64,000 nt of DNA. Origin: Oscillospiraceae bacterium (GTDB lineage: Bacteria > Bacillota_A > Clostridia > Oscillospirales > Oscillospiraceae). The position numbers and the translations under genes are program-made. Below, in pieces: positions 45,393 to 53,840 of this stretch. The stretch's first letter is position 1; each line of letters opens with the position of its first letter. Where the stretch lies: positions 1-64,000 of the forward strand of contig JAFUES010000035.1 of NCBI GenBank assembly GCA_017470325.1. The letters run 5' to 3'. The notes below the pieces were generated by a model, which was not told the origin of the DNA, did no database searches, and saw only the letters and a list, made by a program, of their open reading frames with translations.

Positions 45393-45463
45393 TGACGGCA
45401 GTGACGGCATTTTGCAAAAGGCCCCGGGCCCCAAAATGCCGTCACTGCCGTCACTGCCGTCAC
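45393..45463. repeat. Palindromic repeat element, copy 1
   Basis: A 71 bp element: TGACGGCAG units lead into GTGACGGCATTTTG (45401-45414), a GC-rich centre and CAAAATGCCGTCAC (45432-45445), then CTGCCGTCAC units. Copy 2 (47097-47160) is nearly its reverse complement. Together they flank a lipoprotein gene. Confidence 0.85.
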
Positions 45464-45554
45464 AAAGCGGCGCTGCGGGCTCTTTTGCTTGTCATTCCAA
45501 GACGGTTTTGGTAAAATGGCGTCGGGATCCGTTTCGGCGATCGGAGGTTTTCTT

Positions 45555-46853
45555 ATGAAGGTATTTCTGCGCCTGACCGCGCTTATTCTTTGCATACTTC
45601 TTTTGGGCGGCTGCGCTGCTCCCGGTGGGACGGCGCCCAAGGACGACGCGCCTGCGCCTGAAACACCCGGCCCCACCGACGCCCCTACGGCATCGGAGAC
45701 GCCGGTCTCCGAGACCGCCGCTCCACTCGACGCAGTTCGCGTGTGCATGACGCGCGACGACGGCGAGGGCGAGAAGGTGCGCTTTGAGGGGCAGGACGGC
45801 AGCGGCGCTGTCATCTGGCAGCGCACGGAAACGACCCGGGGCCGCACAGAGCTGACGCTGATCGAGGAGATCGGCCTTTGGGAGGATCGCTATTACTACA
45901 CCCGGGAGGGCAGCGTCTGCTGCCTGCGGCTCTCCGACGGTCTTCTTCTGTGGGAAAACGATGAATTCGGCGGCGCGAGCATTTCGAGCCTTATTGACCG
46001 GCGCAACGGCAACGTCTACCTCTGCGGTTGGTATGGACCGGACTTCTTCGCCTGCAGCGAAAACGGGGAAACGCTCTGCAAATACACCTCCTCCGGGGAC
46101 TTTTACTGGCCGTCGGATATGAACTGGCGAGACGCCGACAGTCTGGTGATCTACTGGTCGGGGGGCGCGGGACTGGAAATGGCCTTGCCATACTACATTG
46201 ATCTGACGGATTTCTCCTTATCTTATGATCACGACTTTCAGGAGATGAACGCCGACCGGCAATACTGGGCCAATATTTTTATCAGCGACTTTGTCGAGCA
46301 GTCCAAGAACAACTATCCCACCGATGGCGGCTCGGATTATGAGCTGGCGCACTTTGCCCAGCTCTTCTGCAAAATCAACAGGCGGGACGCGCTCAGCTTC
46401 GACGGAAGCTATGATACCTTCTCCCTCGACACAGTTAACGAAGTGTGCATGCGCTTTTTTGGACGCCAAATCCACCCGGCCAACGGGGTGCTGTACGAAA
46501 ACCGGGGAGGTCTGCAGTGGACCTATGAAAATGGCTGGTTCCGCTTCCCGTCGGGGGATGGCGAAGCCTACAACCATTTCGCCGTCGTCAACAGCTATCT
46601 GCAGCTTGAGGGTGGGAATGTGATCCTGGGCTATGACGTGTACGCGCTCGATTTGGACGAATATTGGAAAAACGGTATGGACAGCGCGCTCTATCGCATG
46701 ACGCCTGCACAGGCGCAGGCCGCAGAGGCGGCCGGACGCGTCACGCGGCGCGGCCAGGGCTGGGCCAAAGTGACGCCGGTCCGGCAAAACGGCCACGACG
46801 GCTATCATATGCTGCGGATGGAGACGTCGCTGTATTATACTAGAACCTCATAA
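45555..46853 (+). CDS. Lipoprotein with beta-propeller-like N-terminal half
   Basis: 432 residues. Signal peptide ending in a lipobox with Cys20 (LLGGC), then an Ala/Pro/Thr-rich linker (about 22-60). Residues of about 65-230 contain repeats such as YYYTREGSVCCLRLSDGLLLWEN and NGNVYLCGWYGPDFFACSENG, which look like PQQ-type propeller blades. The C-terminal part (about 240-432) has no recognised domain. GGAGG lies eight bases before the ATG; an upstream frame to 45489 is not supported. It is enclosed by two copies of the same palindromic element, which may mark an inserted cassette. Confidence 0.65.
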   Translation: MKVFLRLTALILCILLLGGCAAPGGTAPKDDAPAPETPGPTDAPTASETPVSETAAPLDAVRVCMTRDDGEGEKVRFEGQDGSGAVIWQRTETTRGRTELTLIEEIGLWEDRYYYTREGSVCCLRLSDGLLLWENDEFGGASISSLIDRRNGNVYLCGWYGPDFFACSENGETLCKYTSSGDFYWPSDMNWRDADSLVIYWSGGAGLEMALPYYIDLTDFSLSYDHDFQEMNADRQYWANIFISDFVEQSKNNYPTDGGSDYELAHFAQLFCKINRRDALSFDGSYDTFSLDTVNEVCMRFFGRQIHPANGVLYENRGGLQWTYENGWFRFPSGDGEAYNHFAVVNSYLQLEGGNVILGYDVYALDLDEYWKNGMDSALYRMTPAQAQAAEAAGRVTRRGQGWAKVTPVRQNGHDGYHMLRMETSLYYTRTS

Positions 46854-46906
46854 AAACCTTTCATTCTTTAAAGGTTTTTATAGCGCCGCAGGCGCATAGA
46901 GGTTCT
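46842..46906 (+). terminator. Nested hairpin structure overlapping the lipoprotein stop
   Basis: Outer arms AGAACCTC (46842-46849) and GAGGTTCT (46899-46906) enclose an inner stem TAAAAACCTTT/AAAGGTTTTTA (46851-46861/46870-46880) and GCGCC-gca-GGCGC (46883-46895). The inner stem overlaps the stop codon and can terminate transcription. The branched fold is unusual for a simple terminator. Confidence 0.65.
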
Positions 46907-47033
46907 GTATGGGACGGGTTTTCAACGCTGCGCGGTGAAAACGCCGCAGGAACTGCGGCTTATCTGATTAAATCTTTTAATCAGATAATAGTATTAGACC
47001 CGGTTTGCCCGGCGCCTTTCTTTGGAAGATGAA
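46907..47033. other. Gene-free stretch with further hairpins
   Basis: Part of a 344 bp gap between convergent lipoprotein genes. Visible dyads: GTTTTCA/TGAAAAC (46918-46942), GCCGCAG/CTGCGGC (46943-46959) and TTATCTGATTAAA with its complement (46960-46988). No open reading frame with a start signal is seen. The rest of the gap holds a terminator and repeat copy 2. Confidence 0.55.
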
Positions 47034-47074
47034 AAAGAGGATGGAGAGATTTTCACAGGCTCTCCATCCTCTTT
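47034..47074 (-). terminator. Terminator of the minus-strand lipoprotein gene
   Basis: AAAGAGGATGGAGAG/CTCTCCATCCTCTTT, a perfect 15 bp stem with an 11-base loop. On the minus strand the 3' arm runs into CTTTTTC, a U-tract. Confidence 0.75.
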
Positions 47075-47096
47075 CCATATCGTATGTATCGCTCCT

Positions 47097-47160
47097 GTGA
47101 CGGCAGTGACGGCATTTTGGGGCCCGGGGCCTTTTCCCAAAATGCCGTCACAGCCGTCAC
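47097..47160. repeat. Palindromic repeat element, copy 2
   Basis: Core perfect 16 bp inverted repeat GTGACGGCATTTTGGG (47106-47121) and its complement (47136-47151), with loop GCCCGGGGCCTTTT, flanked by further GTGACGGCA/GCCGTCAC half units. It is nearly identical to copy 1 but inverted. Confidence 0.85.
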
Positions 47161-47197
47161 GGGGCATCGGGCCGCCGCCCCCGGCGGCCCGCATTTC

Positions 47198-48466
47198 TCA
47201 CACCGTGTCCCAGAGGGCGTTCACATTCTCCCGGGTGATGGCCTGCCAGGGGATGACCAGCTGCTCAGAGCCGCCAAACTGCTCCGCCTCCCAGGCGCTC
47301 AATTCACTGTCGTCGATCCAGCGCTGGCCCTCCGCGTCCTGCAGGGAGGCCACGCTGCCGTTGCCGTCAAGATCCGCGGCGGTGGGGAAGGGATCGCCGT
47401 TATAATCGGTTTCCCCGTACTCCTTATCCCAGCCGTAGACCGAGGCGATCTGGACGTACACGTTCTGCGCCCCGTCGTAGCGGTACAGGGTATAGGGCCA
47501 CAGGACGCCGTGGGTCTGGTTGTGGGAGGCGTAGGCCCGCACCAGGCCGCCCAAGTAATACTCCGCCGAGGGGAAGATCCCCAACTCCTCCTTGAGCTGG
47601 AAGTTTTCTCCCAGGCAGTAGATCATGGTCCGCATCCCGGCCATGTAGGAATCCTCCACGCTGATGAGCAGCTCCTCCTGGCCGTCGCCGTCCACGTCGA
47701 AGATGGCAAAGCGGTTGCCGGCCATGTCGCCGCTCCAGCCCTCCGGCAGGACCTCCGAGCCGTCGGGCATGCGATTCATGCCCTGCACGATGGACATGGC
47801 ATTGGCATATTCAAAGCGGGCCTGGGCTGCGCGCAGCACCGCCGGGTCCAGTTCCCGGAAGCTGCAGCCCTGGGCGGGCTGCAGGTTTTGGCAGATGCGC
47901 AGGAACTGATCCGTGTCATAGAGGGCGAAGTATTCATCCATATACTCCAGCGCCGCCTGCACGTCGGTGGGCAGATCGAGGACCAGATACCGCTCCGTTT
48001 CTCCATCGGAGAGCAGTCCCGCCGCTTCATAGTGGGGAAGGCCCACGAAGCTGGTGTCGTCATACAGGTACAGGGAAAACAGCCGTCCGCCGCCCTCGGC
48101 CTCGTGGCTCTGGGTGTGGTAGAAGGTCATGGCGTAGGGGGCGTCGCGCTCCTCCACGCTGACCTGACCCTCCCATTCCTCGGGCAGGACCAGGGTGAAA
48201 TAGCGGCCCTCCGCCAAAAAGGCGGCGGCCGGATCTTCCGCGGGCGCGGGCGTTTCGGGTTCCGCCGTCTCGGCGGGAGCGACAGCCTCCGCCGGGGCTG
48301 CCTCAACCGGGGCGGCGGCATCCTCTGTATTGCCGGCTGCAACGGGCGCAGCCTCCTGGGGCGGTGCAGTCTCCGGAGCAGGCGTGGCCGCGGGCGTGCT
48401 GCCGCAGCCCACCAGCAGGGCCATTGTCAGAAGCAGAGACAAAAGCAGAAAAACAAGCTTTTTCAT
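47198..48466 (-). CDS. Lipoprotein with Ala/Pro/Glu linker and EF-hand-like loops
   Basis: 422 residues. The signal peptide ends in LLVGC (Cys21), followed by an Ala/Glu/Pro linker (about 24-92). The middle region (about 95-200; ALEYMDEYFALYD) has no recognised fold. The C-terminal part contains calcium-type acidic loops, IFDVDGDGQEELLIS near 255 and ADLDGNGSVASLQD near 375, typical of FG-GAP/VCBS-like or EF-hand-like proteins. AAAGGAGAC precedes the chosen ATG at 48466. The gene follows dnaE closely on the same strand but has no known link to it. Confidence 0.65.
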   Translation of the reverse strand: MKKLVFLLLSLLLTMALLVGCGSTPAATPAPETAPPQEAAPVAAGNTEDAAAPVEAAPAEAVAPAETAEPETPAPAEDPAAAFLAEGRYFTLVLPEEWEGQVSVEERDAPYAMTFYHTQSHEAEGGGRLFSLYLYDDTSFVGLPHYEAAGLLSDGETERYLVLDLPTDVQAALEYMDEYFALYDTDQFLRICQNLQPAQGCSFRELDPAVLRAAQARFEYANAMSIVQGMNRMPDGSEVLPEGWSGDMAGNRFAIFDVDGDGQEELLISVEDSYMAGMRTMIYCLGENFQLKEELGIFPSAEYYLGGLVRAYASHNQTHGVLWPYTLYRYDGAQNVYVQIASVYGWDKEYGETDYNGDPFPTAADLDGNGSVASLQDAEGQRWIDDSELSAWEAEQFGGSEQLVIPWQAITRENVNALWDTV

Positions 48467-48491
48467 GGCGCAAGTCTCCTTTATGATCATT

Positions 48492-51400
48492 CTATTTCAC
48501 AATGACGTTTTCTTTGCCAAGAAGTTCCTGCAGCTCCAAAATCAAGCCCTCGTGGATCAGACACTTGGCGCCGATGCGCTTTTGCTCCCGCTCGCACCAG
48601 AGGATCATCTGCTGCTCGCCGGGGAACATGGTCAAAATCAGCTCAATCCGCTTCATGGCGGGATCGTAGCGGGAGGGCAGCTTGACCCATAGTTTTTGGC
48701 CCGGCTGGGCAATGGGTGCCGCCGCGCCTTGCCGGGGCGCGGTGCTGCGCCCGGCGCCCGGCTGTCCGGAAGTCGGACCGCCCACGCTGCCCAGATCGCT
48801 GATGGGACGGATGCTGTCCACCATCAGCTGGGGCTCCTTTTCGTCCCGGACGGAGATCCGGCCCCGTACGATGATGGCCGCGTTGGCCGCCAGATAGCCG
48901 CCGCCCTCGTCCAGGGCTTTCTGGAAGGCGATCAGCTCCATGGTGCCGCTGTCGTCCTCCAGCTGGATATAGGACATGAGGCTGTTGTTCTTGGTGGTGC
49001 GGGTCCGGGCGGACTCCACCACCCCGGCCAGGGTCACATACTGGTTGTCCTGGAAGCGGCGAGGGCCGTCCTCCGCGGCGAAGTCGTTCATCACCGCGCC
49101 GATGGGCACGGCGCCGATCTTCTGCACCGCGTCCCGGTACTCGTCCATGGGATGGCCGGTCAGGTACAGACCGGTGGTCTCCTTCTCCATGCTCATCTTT
49201 TCCCGGGGGCTGAACTCCTCCACGTCGGGGATGGCGATGCCGCTGCCCGCGGCGGCGCCCATGTCGGCCTCGCCGAAGAGATCCATCTGCCCGGCGATGT
49301 TGTCCCGCTCGGCCTGGCTGATGCTGTTGATCACCGCTTCGGCGATCTGCAGAAGGGCCTTGCGCTTGTAGCCCATGCTGTCGAAGGCCCCGGCCCGGAT
49401 CAGATTCTCCACCGCCCGGCGGTTCAGATCCTTGCCGGACATGCGGCGGCAGAAATCCTCAAAGTCCTGGAAGGGACCATTGGTGCGGCGCTCATCCACC
49501 ATGCCGTTGATGGCACCCCATCCGATGCCCTTGATGGCCACCAGACCAAAGCGCAGGTTTTCTCCGGAGACGGTGAAGTTGGCGTCGGACTCGTTCACGT
49601 CCGGCGGCAGGAGCTGGATGCCCAGCTCCCGGCACTCGGCGATATATTCGGCCACCTTGCCGCTGTTGTCCAGCACGGAGGTGAGCAGGGCCGCCATGTA
49701 TTCCCGGGGATAGTGGCGCTTCATGTAGGCGGTGCGGTAGGTGACGATGGCGTAGCTGACCGCATGGGCCTTGTTGAAGGCGTAGCTGGCAAAATCCAGA
49801 ATCTCATCGTAGATACTGTTGGCCACCGCCTCCGGCACGCCCCGCTTCAGGGCGCCGTCGATGCCGCGGCTCTCGTCGCCGTGGACAAAGGCCAGACGCT
49901 CGGCGTCGATGACCTTGTGCTTTTTCTTGGACATGGCCCGGCGGATGTTGTCCGCCTGGCCCAGGGAGAAGCCCGCCAGGGAGCGGAAGATCTCGATGAC
50001 CTGCTCCTGGTAGACGATGCAGCCGTAGGTGACCTCCAGGATGGGGCGCAGCAGAGGATGTTTATACGTCACATGCTCCGGGTGGGTGGAGCATTCCACA
50101 AAGCGGGGGATGCTGTCCATGGGGCCCGGGCGGTACAGGGCGATGACGGCGGTGATATCCTCAATGCTCTTGGGGCGGATCTGCATGCACACGGAGGTGA
50201 TGCCCGTGCTCTCCAGCTGGAACACGCCCTCGGTGCGCCCGGCGGACAGCATCTCGAAGGTGGCCGGGTCGTCCTCGGGGATCGTCTCCACCTTGAAGTC
50301 CGGCTCCCGGCGGCGTACCAGCTTGGCCGCGTCCTCCAGCACCGTCAGGTTCCGCAGGCCCAGAAAGTCCATCTTCAGCAGGCCCAGCTCCTCCAGGGTG
50401 GTCATGGGGTACTGGCAGACCACGGACTCATCGTTCTTGGCCAGGGGCACATATTCGTACACCGGTTTCTCCGTGATGACCACACCGGCGGCGTGGGTGG
50501 AGGCGTGACGGGGCATGCCCTCCAGGGCCTTGGCCACGTCGATCAGGCGGCGGACCGTGTCGTCGCCCTCGTACATCTCCTTCAGGGGCCTGGACAGGCG
50601 CAGCGCCTCATCCAGGGTCATGTTCAGGGCCATGGGCACCTGCTTCGCCACCTGGTCGGTCTCGCCGTAGCTGACGTTCAACACGCGGCCCACATCCCGG
50701 ATGGCGCCCCGGGCGGCCATGGTACCGAAGGTGACGATCTGGGCCACATGGTCGTGGCCGTAAAGCCGGTTGACGTAGTCGATGACCTCGCCCCGGCGGT
50801 TGACGCAGAAGTCCACGTCGATATCCGGCATGGACACCCGCTCAGGATTCAGGAAGCGCTCAAAAAAGAGGCTGTATTTGATGGGGTCCACGTCGGTGAT
50901 GTGCAGGCAATAGGATACCACGCTGCCCGCGGCGCTGCCGCGGCCAGGACCCACGGGGATGCCGTTTCGTTTGGCGTAGCCGATAAAGTCCGAGACGATG
51001 AGGAAGTAATCCACAAAGCCCATCTCCCGGATGACCCCCAGCTCATAGTCCAGCTGGGCGTGGACCTCCGGCCGGCCCGCAAAGCGCTCGGCGAAGCCCT
51101 GCTCGCAGAGCCGCTGCAGATAGGCGAAGCTGTCCGTCTCCCCGGCGGGGAGGCGGAAGCGGGGCAGATGATAGTGGCCAAACTCGAAATCGTATTGGCA
51201 GCGCTCCGCAATTTTGACGGTGTTGTCCGCCGCTTCCGGATGCTCGGGGAAGAGCGCGCGCATCTGCTCCTCGGTCTTCAGATAGAACTCCTTGGTCTCG
51301 AAGCGCATGCGGTTGGGCTCGTCCACGGTCTTGCCCGTCTGGATGCACATAAGCACATCCTGGTAATAGGCGTCCTCCTGCTCGATGTAGTGGGCGTCGT

Positions 51401-52010
51401 TGGTCAGGGCCAGGGGGATGCCGGTCTCCCGGCTCAGGCGGATGAGCCCCTGGGCGGCGGTCTTCTCCTGGGCGATGCCGTGGTCCTGGATCTCCAAATA
51501 GAAGCGCTCCGGCCCGAACAGGGCCTGCAGGTCCAGTGCCCGGGCCTTGGCGGCCGCGTAGTCGTTGTGGACCAGGGCTTGAGGGATCTCGCCCGCCAGG
51601 CAGCCGGACAGACAAATGAGCCCTTCGGCGTGCTGATGCAGCAGATCCCAGTCGATCCGGGGCCGGATATAAAAGCCCTCGGTAAAACCGGCGGAGACCA
51701 GATAGCACAGGTTCCGGTAGCCGGTCTCATTCTCACACAACAGGATCAGATGGGAGTACTCGTTGTCGATGCCGTACTCCTTCTGCATCCGGCTCCGGGG
51801 CGCCACATAGACCTCGCAGCCGATGATGGGCTTGATCCCCTCGGCAAGGCACGCCTTGTAAAAGGCCACCGCCCCGTACATGACGCCGTGGTCCGTGACC
51901 GCCAGAGCGGTCTGCCCCATGGCTTTAGCCTTCTTGGCGATCTGGTCGATGCGGCAGGCGCCGTCCAGCAGGGAGAATTCCGTATGATTATGCAGATGTA
52001 CAAAGCTCAT
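48492..52010 (-). CDS. dnaE: DNA polymerase III subunit alpha (DnaE)
   Basis: 1172 residues. The N-terminal PHP domain (MSFVHLHNHTEFSLLDGACR, then ALAVTDHGVMYGAVAF) is followed by the polymerase core, with catalytic acids in RVSMPDIDVDFCVNRRGE near 400 and LLKMDFLGLRNLTVLED near 545, and a helix-hairpin-helix and OB-fold C-terminus (VTLAGVVESARTRTTKNNS near 1005). No proofreading exonuclease is inserted, so it is the DnaE and not the PolC type; PolC should lie elsewhere. It closes the hprK-murB-rapZ-whiA-dnaE operon, 19 bases after whiA. Confidence 0.96.
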   Translation of the reverse strand: MSFVHLHNHTEFSLLDGACRIDQIAKKAKAMGQTALAVTDHGVMYGAVAFYKACLAEGIKPIIGCEVYVAPRSRMQKEYGIDNEYSHLILLCENETGYRNLCYLVSAGFTEGFYIRPRIDWDLLHQHAEGLICLSGCLAGEIPQALVHNDYAAAKARALDLQALFGPERFYLEIQDHGIAQEKTAAQGLIRLSRETGIPLALTNDAHYIEQEDAYYQDVLMCIQTGKTVDEPNRMRFETKEFYLKTEEQMRALFPEHPEAADNTVKIAERCQYDFEFGHYHLPRFRLPAGETDSFAYLQRLCEQGFAERFAGRPEVHAQLDYELGVIREMGFVDYFLIVSDFIGYAKRNGIPVGPGRGSAAGSVVSYCLHITDVDPIKYSLFFERFLNPERVSMPDIDVDFCVNRRGEVIDYVNRLYGHDHVAQIVTFGTMAARGAIRDVGRVLNVSYGETDQVAKQVPMALNMTLDEALRLSRPLKEMYEGDDTVRRLIDVAKALEGMPRHASTHAAGVVITEKPVYEYVPLAKNDESVVCQYPMTTLEELGLLKMDFLGLRNLTVLEDAAKLVRRREPDFKVETIPEDDPATFEMLSAGRTEGVFQLESTGITSVCMQIRPKSIEDITAVIALYRPGPMDSIPRFVECSTHPEHVTYKHPLLRPILEVTYGCIVYQEQVIEIFRSLAGFSLGQADNIRRAMSKKKHKVIDAERLAFVHGDESRGIDGALKRGVPEAVANSIYDEILDFASYAFNKAHAVSYAIVTYRTAYMKRHYPREYMAALLTSVLDNSGKVAEYIAECRELGIQLLPPDVNESDANFTVSGENLRFGLVAIKGIGWGAINGMVDERRTNGPFQDFEDFCRRMSGKDLNRRAVENLIRAGAFDSMGYKRKALLQIAEAVINSISQAERDNIAGQMDLFGEADMGAAAGSGIAIPDVEEFSPREKMSMEKETTGLYLTGHPMDEYRDAVQKIGAVPIGAVMNDFAAEDGPRRFQDNQYVTLAGVVESARTRTTKNNSLMSYIQLEDDSGTMELIAFQKALDEGGGYLAANAAIIVRGRISVRDEKEPQLMVDSIRPISDLGSVGGPTSGQPGAGRSTAPRQGAAAPIAQPGQKLWVKLPSRYDPAMKRIELILTMFPGEQQMILWCEREQKRIGAKCLIHEGLILELQELLGKENVIVK

Positions 52011-52029
52011 GATAAACTCCAGTCGGGGA

Positions 52030-52938
52030 TCATTCGGCTTCCAGCGTTTCCGCCAGCGCCATGATCTTCTTCAAGCGGTGGGAAAGGCAACTCTTGGTGA
52101 CCGGGGGACTGGACAGCAGCGCCAGATCGGCAAGGCTGGCCGCGGGGTTGGTGATGCGCAGCAGAGCCGCGTCCTTCAGCGGCTCAGGCAGGGCGTCCAA
52201 TCCGTAGCTGCGCACGATACGGCGGATAGCGTCCAGCTGTCCCTGGGCGGCAGCCACAGTCTTGTCCGCATTGGCGGAGTCGCAATTGATCTGCCGGGTG
52301 ATGGTATTGCGCATCTCCTTGTCCACCTTGGCGGTCATGATGTTCATAGCCGTCACGGGCGCGCCCAGGCGGGTGAAGAAGTCCGCGATCAGATCGGCCT
52401 TCTTGAAATAGACCAGGGCGTTGCCCGAGCGCCGGGTCTCCTTGGGACTCAGATCCATGTCCAGCAGCACGGAGATCATCTCCCGGCTGACGCTCTGGTG
52501 GGGCGTGGCCAACTCCAGATGGTAGCGCTTTTCCGGGTCAGTGACGCTGCCCCCGGCCAGAAAAGCACCCCGCACGAAGGCCTCCATGGAACCCTCCTCT
52601 TCCAGCGCGCCGAAATTGATGTGCTGGGTCAGGGTCCCGTCCAGCTCCAGGCCGAAGGCCTCGAAGATCCGGGCGAGCTTTTTCCGGTCCCGGATGAGGA
52701 AGCTGCACTTCCCGGTCCGGTCCTCCGGCGGGAGGAGATCGAAATCCAGGCTGAAAGCCCGGCGAAACAGCCTTGGCAGCCGCCGGGCAAAGTCCGTGCT
52801 TGCGGTGATGATGCGGATCTCCCGGGCGGAAAAGGCATTGCAGTACAGCAGCACGCCGTAGGCTTCCGCCAGGGCGAGGGCTTTTTTGTCCAGGCGGCTC
52901 TGGCACAGCTCCGCCTTGGCATCGGAGGAAAACGACAT
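52030..52938 (-). CDS. whiA: DNA-binding protein WhiA
   Basis: 302 residues. The N-terminal LAGLIDADG-like domain (MSFSSDAKAELC, then AFVRGAFLAGGSVTDPEKRYHLEL near 105) is fused to a C-terminal HTH (PEPLKDAALLRITNPAASLADLALL, then KSCLSHRLKKI). WhiA controls sporulation septation in Streptomyces and cell division or growth in Bacillus. It follows rapZ directly (11 bases). The yvcK gene that normally lies between rapZ and whiA is absent. Confidence 0.95.
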   Translation of the reverse strand: MSFSSDAKAELCQSRLDKKALALAEAYGVLLYCNAFSAREIRIITASTDFARRLPRLFRRAFSLDFDLLPPEDRTGKCSFLIRDRKKLARIFEAFGLELDGTLTQHINFGALEEEGSMEAFVRGAFLAGGSVTDPEKRYHLELATPHQSVSREMISVLLDMDLSPKETRRSGNALVYFKKADLIADFFTRLGAPVTAMNIMTAKVDKEMRNTITRQINCDSANADKTVAAAQGQLDAIRRIVRSYGLDALPEPLKDAALLRITNPAASLADLALLSSPPVTKSCLSHRLKKIMALAETLEAE

Positions 52939-52949
52939 GTCTGCCCTCC

Positions 52950-53810
52950 TTACTTATCTATATCCCGGTTGATGTTGACGGAACTGACGCCGCTGGCCTG
53001 CAGATGCTGATGCAGCGCCGCGGCGATGGCCACGCTGCGGTGGCGGCCGCCGGTGCAGCCGATGGCGATGGTCAGCGACAGCTTGCCCTCCTCAATGTAG
53101 AAGGGCAGCAGGAAAGCGATCATATCCTCCAGCTTCTCCATGAAACTGCGGGTCTGCAGATAACCGAATACGTATTCGGCCACGGGCCGGTCCAGACCGG
53201 ACAGGGGCCGCAGCTCCTCCACATAGAAGGGATTGGGCAGAAACCGCACATCAAAGACCAGGTCCGCGTCCAGGGGGATGCCGTGCTTGAAGCCGAAGGA
53301 TAGCACTGTCACATCCAGGCCGCGCTGTTTGCCCTCGCCGGCGAACAGCGCGAACAGCCGACTCTGGAGATTGCCCAGGGTCAGATTGGAGCTGTTGACG
53401 ATAAAGTCCGCCCGCTCCCGGATGGGGGCGAGGAGTTCCTCCTCTTTCTGGATGGCTTCCTCTACGGAGATCCCCGGCCCGGCCAGGGGGTGGGGCCGCC
53501 GGGACTCCTTGTAACGGCGGACCAAGGTGCGCGGGTCCGCGTCCATATACAGGATACGGACCTGACAGTCCTCCATGGCTTCCAGCTCTTCCAGAATGGG
53601 CAGCAGCTCCCCGAAGCCGTCCCGCTCGCGCACGTCGGTCACCAGGGCCACCTTCTCATAGCGGCCGTGGGTGTCCAGGCACAGCTCCGCAAAGCGGGGC
53701 ATCAGGGCTACGGGCATGTTGTCCACGCAGTAGTAGTCCAAGTCCTCCAGAACGTCTGCGGCGCGGCTCTTTCCCGCGCCGGACAGACCGGTGATGATCA
53801 AAAATTCCAT
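52950..53810 (-). CDS. rapZ: RNase adapter RapZ (YvcJ-type nucleotide-binding protein)
   Basis: 286 residues. The Walker A loop is FLIITGLSGAGKSRAADVLED, followed by the conserved VDNMPVALMPRFAEL, TDVRERDGF and the C-terminal AIGCTGGRHRSVAIA motif. In enterobacteria RapZ directs RNase E to the GlmZ RNA. In Firmicutes (YvcJ) it binds nucleotides and affects competence, so the precise role here is uncertain. The start at 53810 follows GGGAGGAAG. It is cotranscribed with murB and whiA. Confidence 0.94.
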   Translation of the reverse strand: MEFLIITGLSGAGKSRAADVLEDLDYYCVDNMPVALMPRFAELCLDTHGRYEKVALVTDVRERDGFGELLPILEELEAMEDCQVRILYMDADPRTLVRRYKESRRPHPLAGPGISVEEAIQKEEELLAPIRERADFIVNSSNLTLGNLQSRLFALFAGEGKQRGLDVTVLSFGFKHGIPLDADLVFDVRFLPNPFYVEELRPLSGLDRPVAEYVFGYLQTRSFMEKLEDMIAFLLPFYIEEGKLSLTIAIGCTGGRHRSVAIAAALHQHLQASGVSSVNINRDIDK

Positions 53811-53840
53811 AGGCTTCCTCCCGCCCCGCCGGGGCAATCC

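Noticed and set aside
48696..52064. Very long plus-strand reading frame antisense to dnaE
   Set aside because: It is the shadow of a GC-rich gene: no ribosome site, no family motif and low-complexity Gly/His/Val/Gln composition. The minus-strand dnaE is certain.
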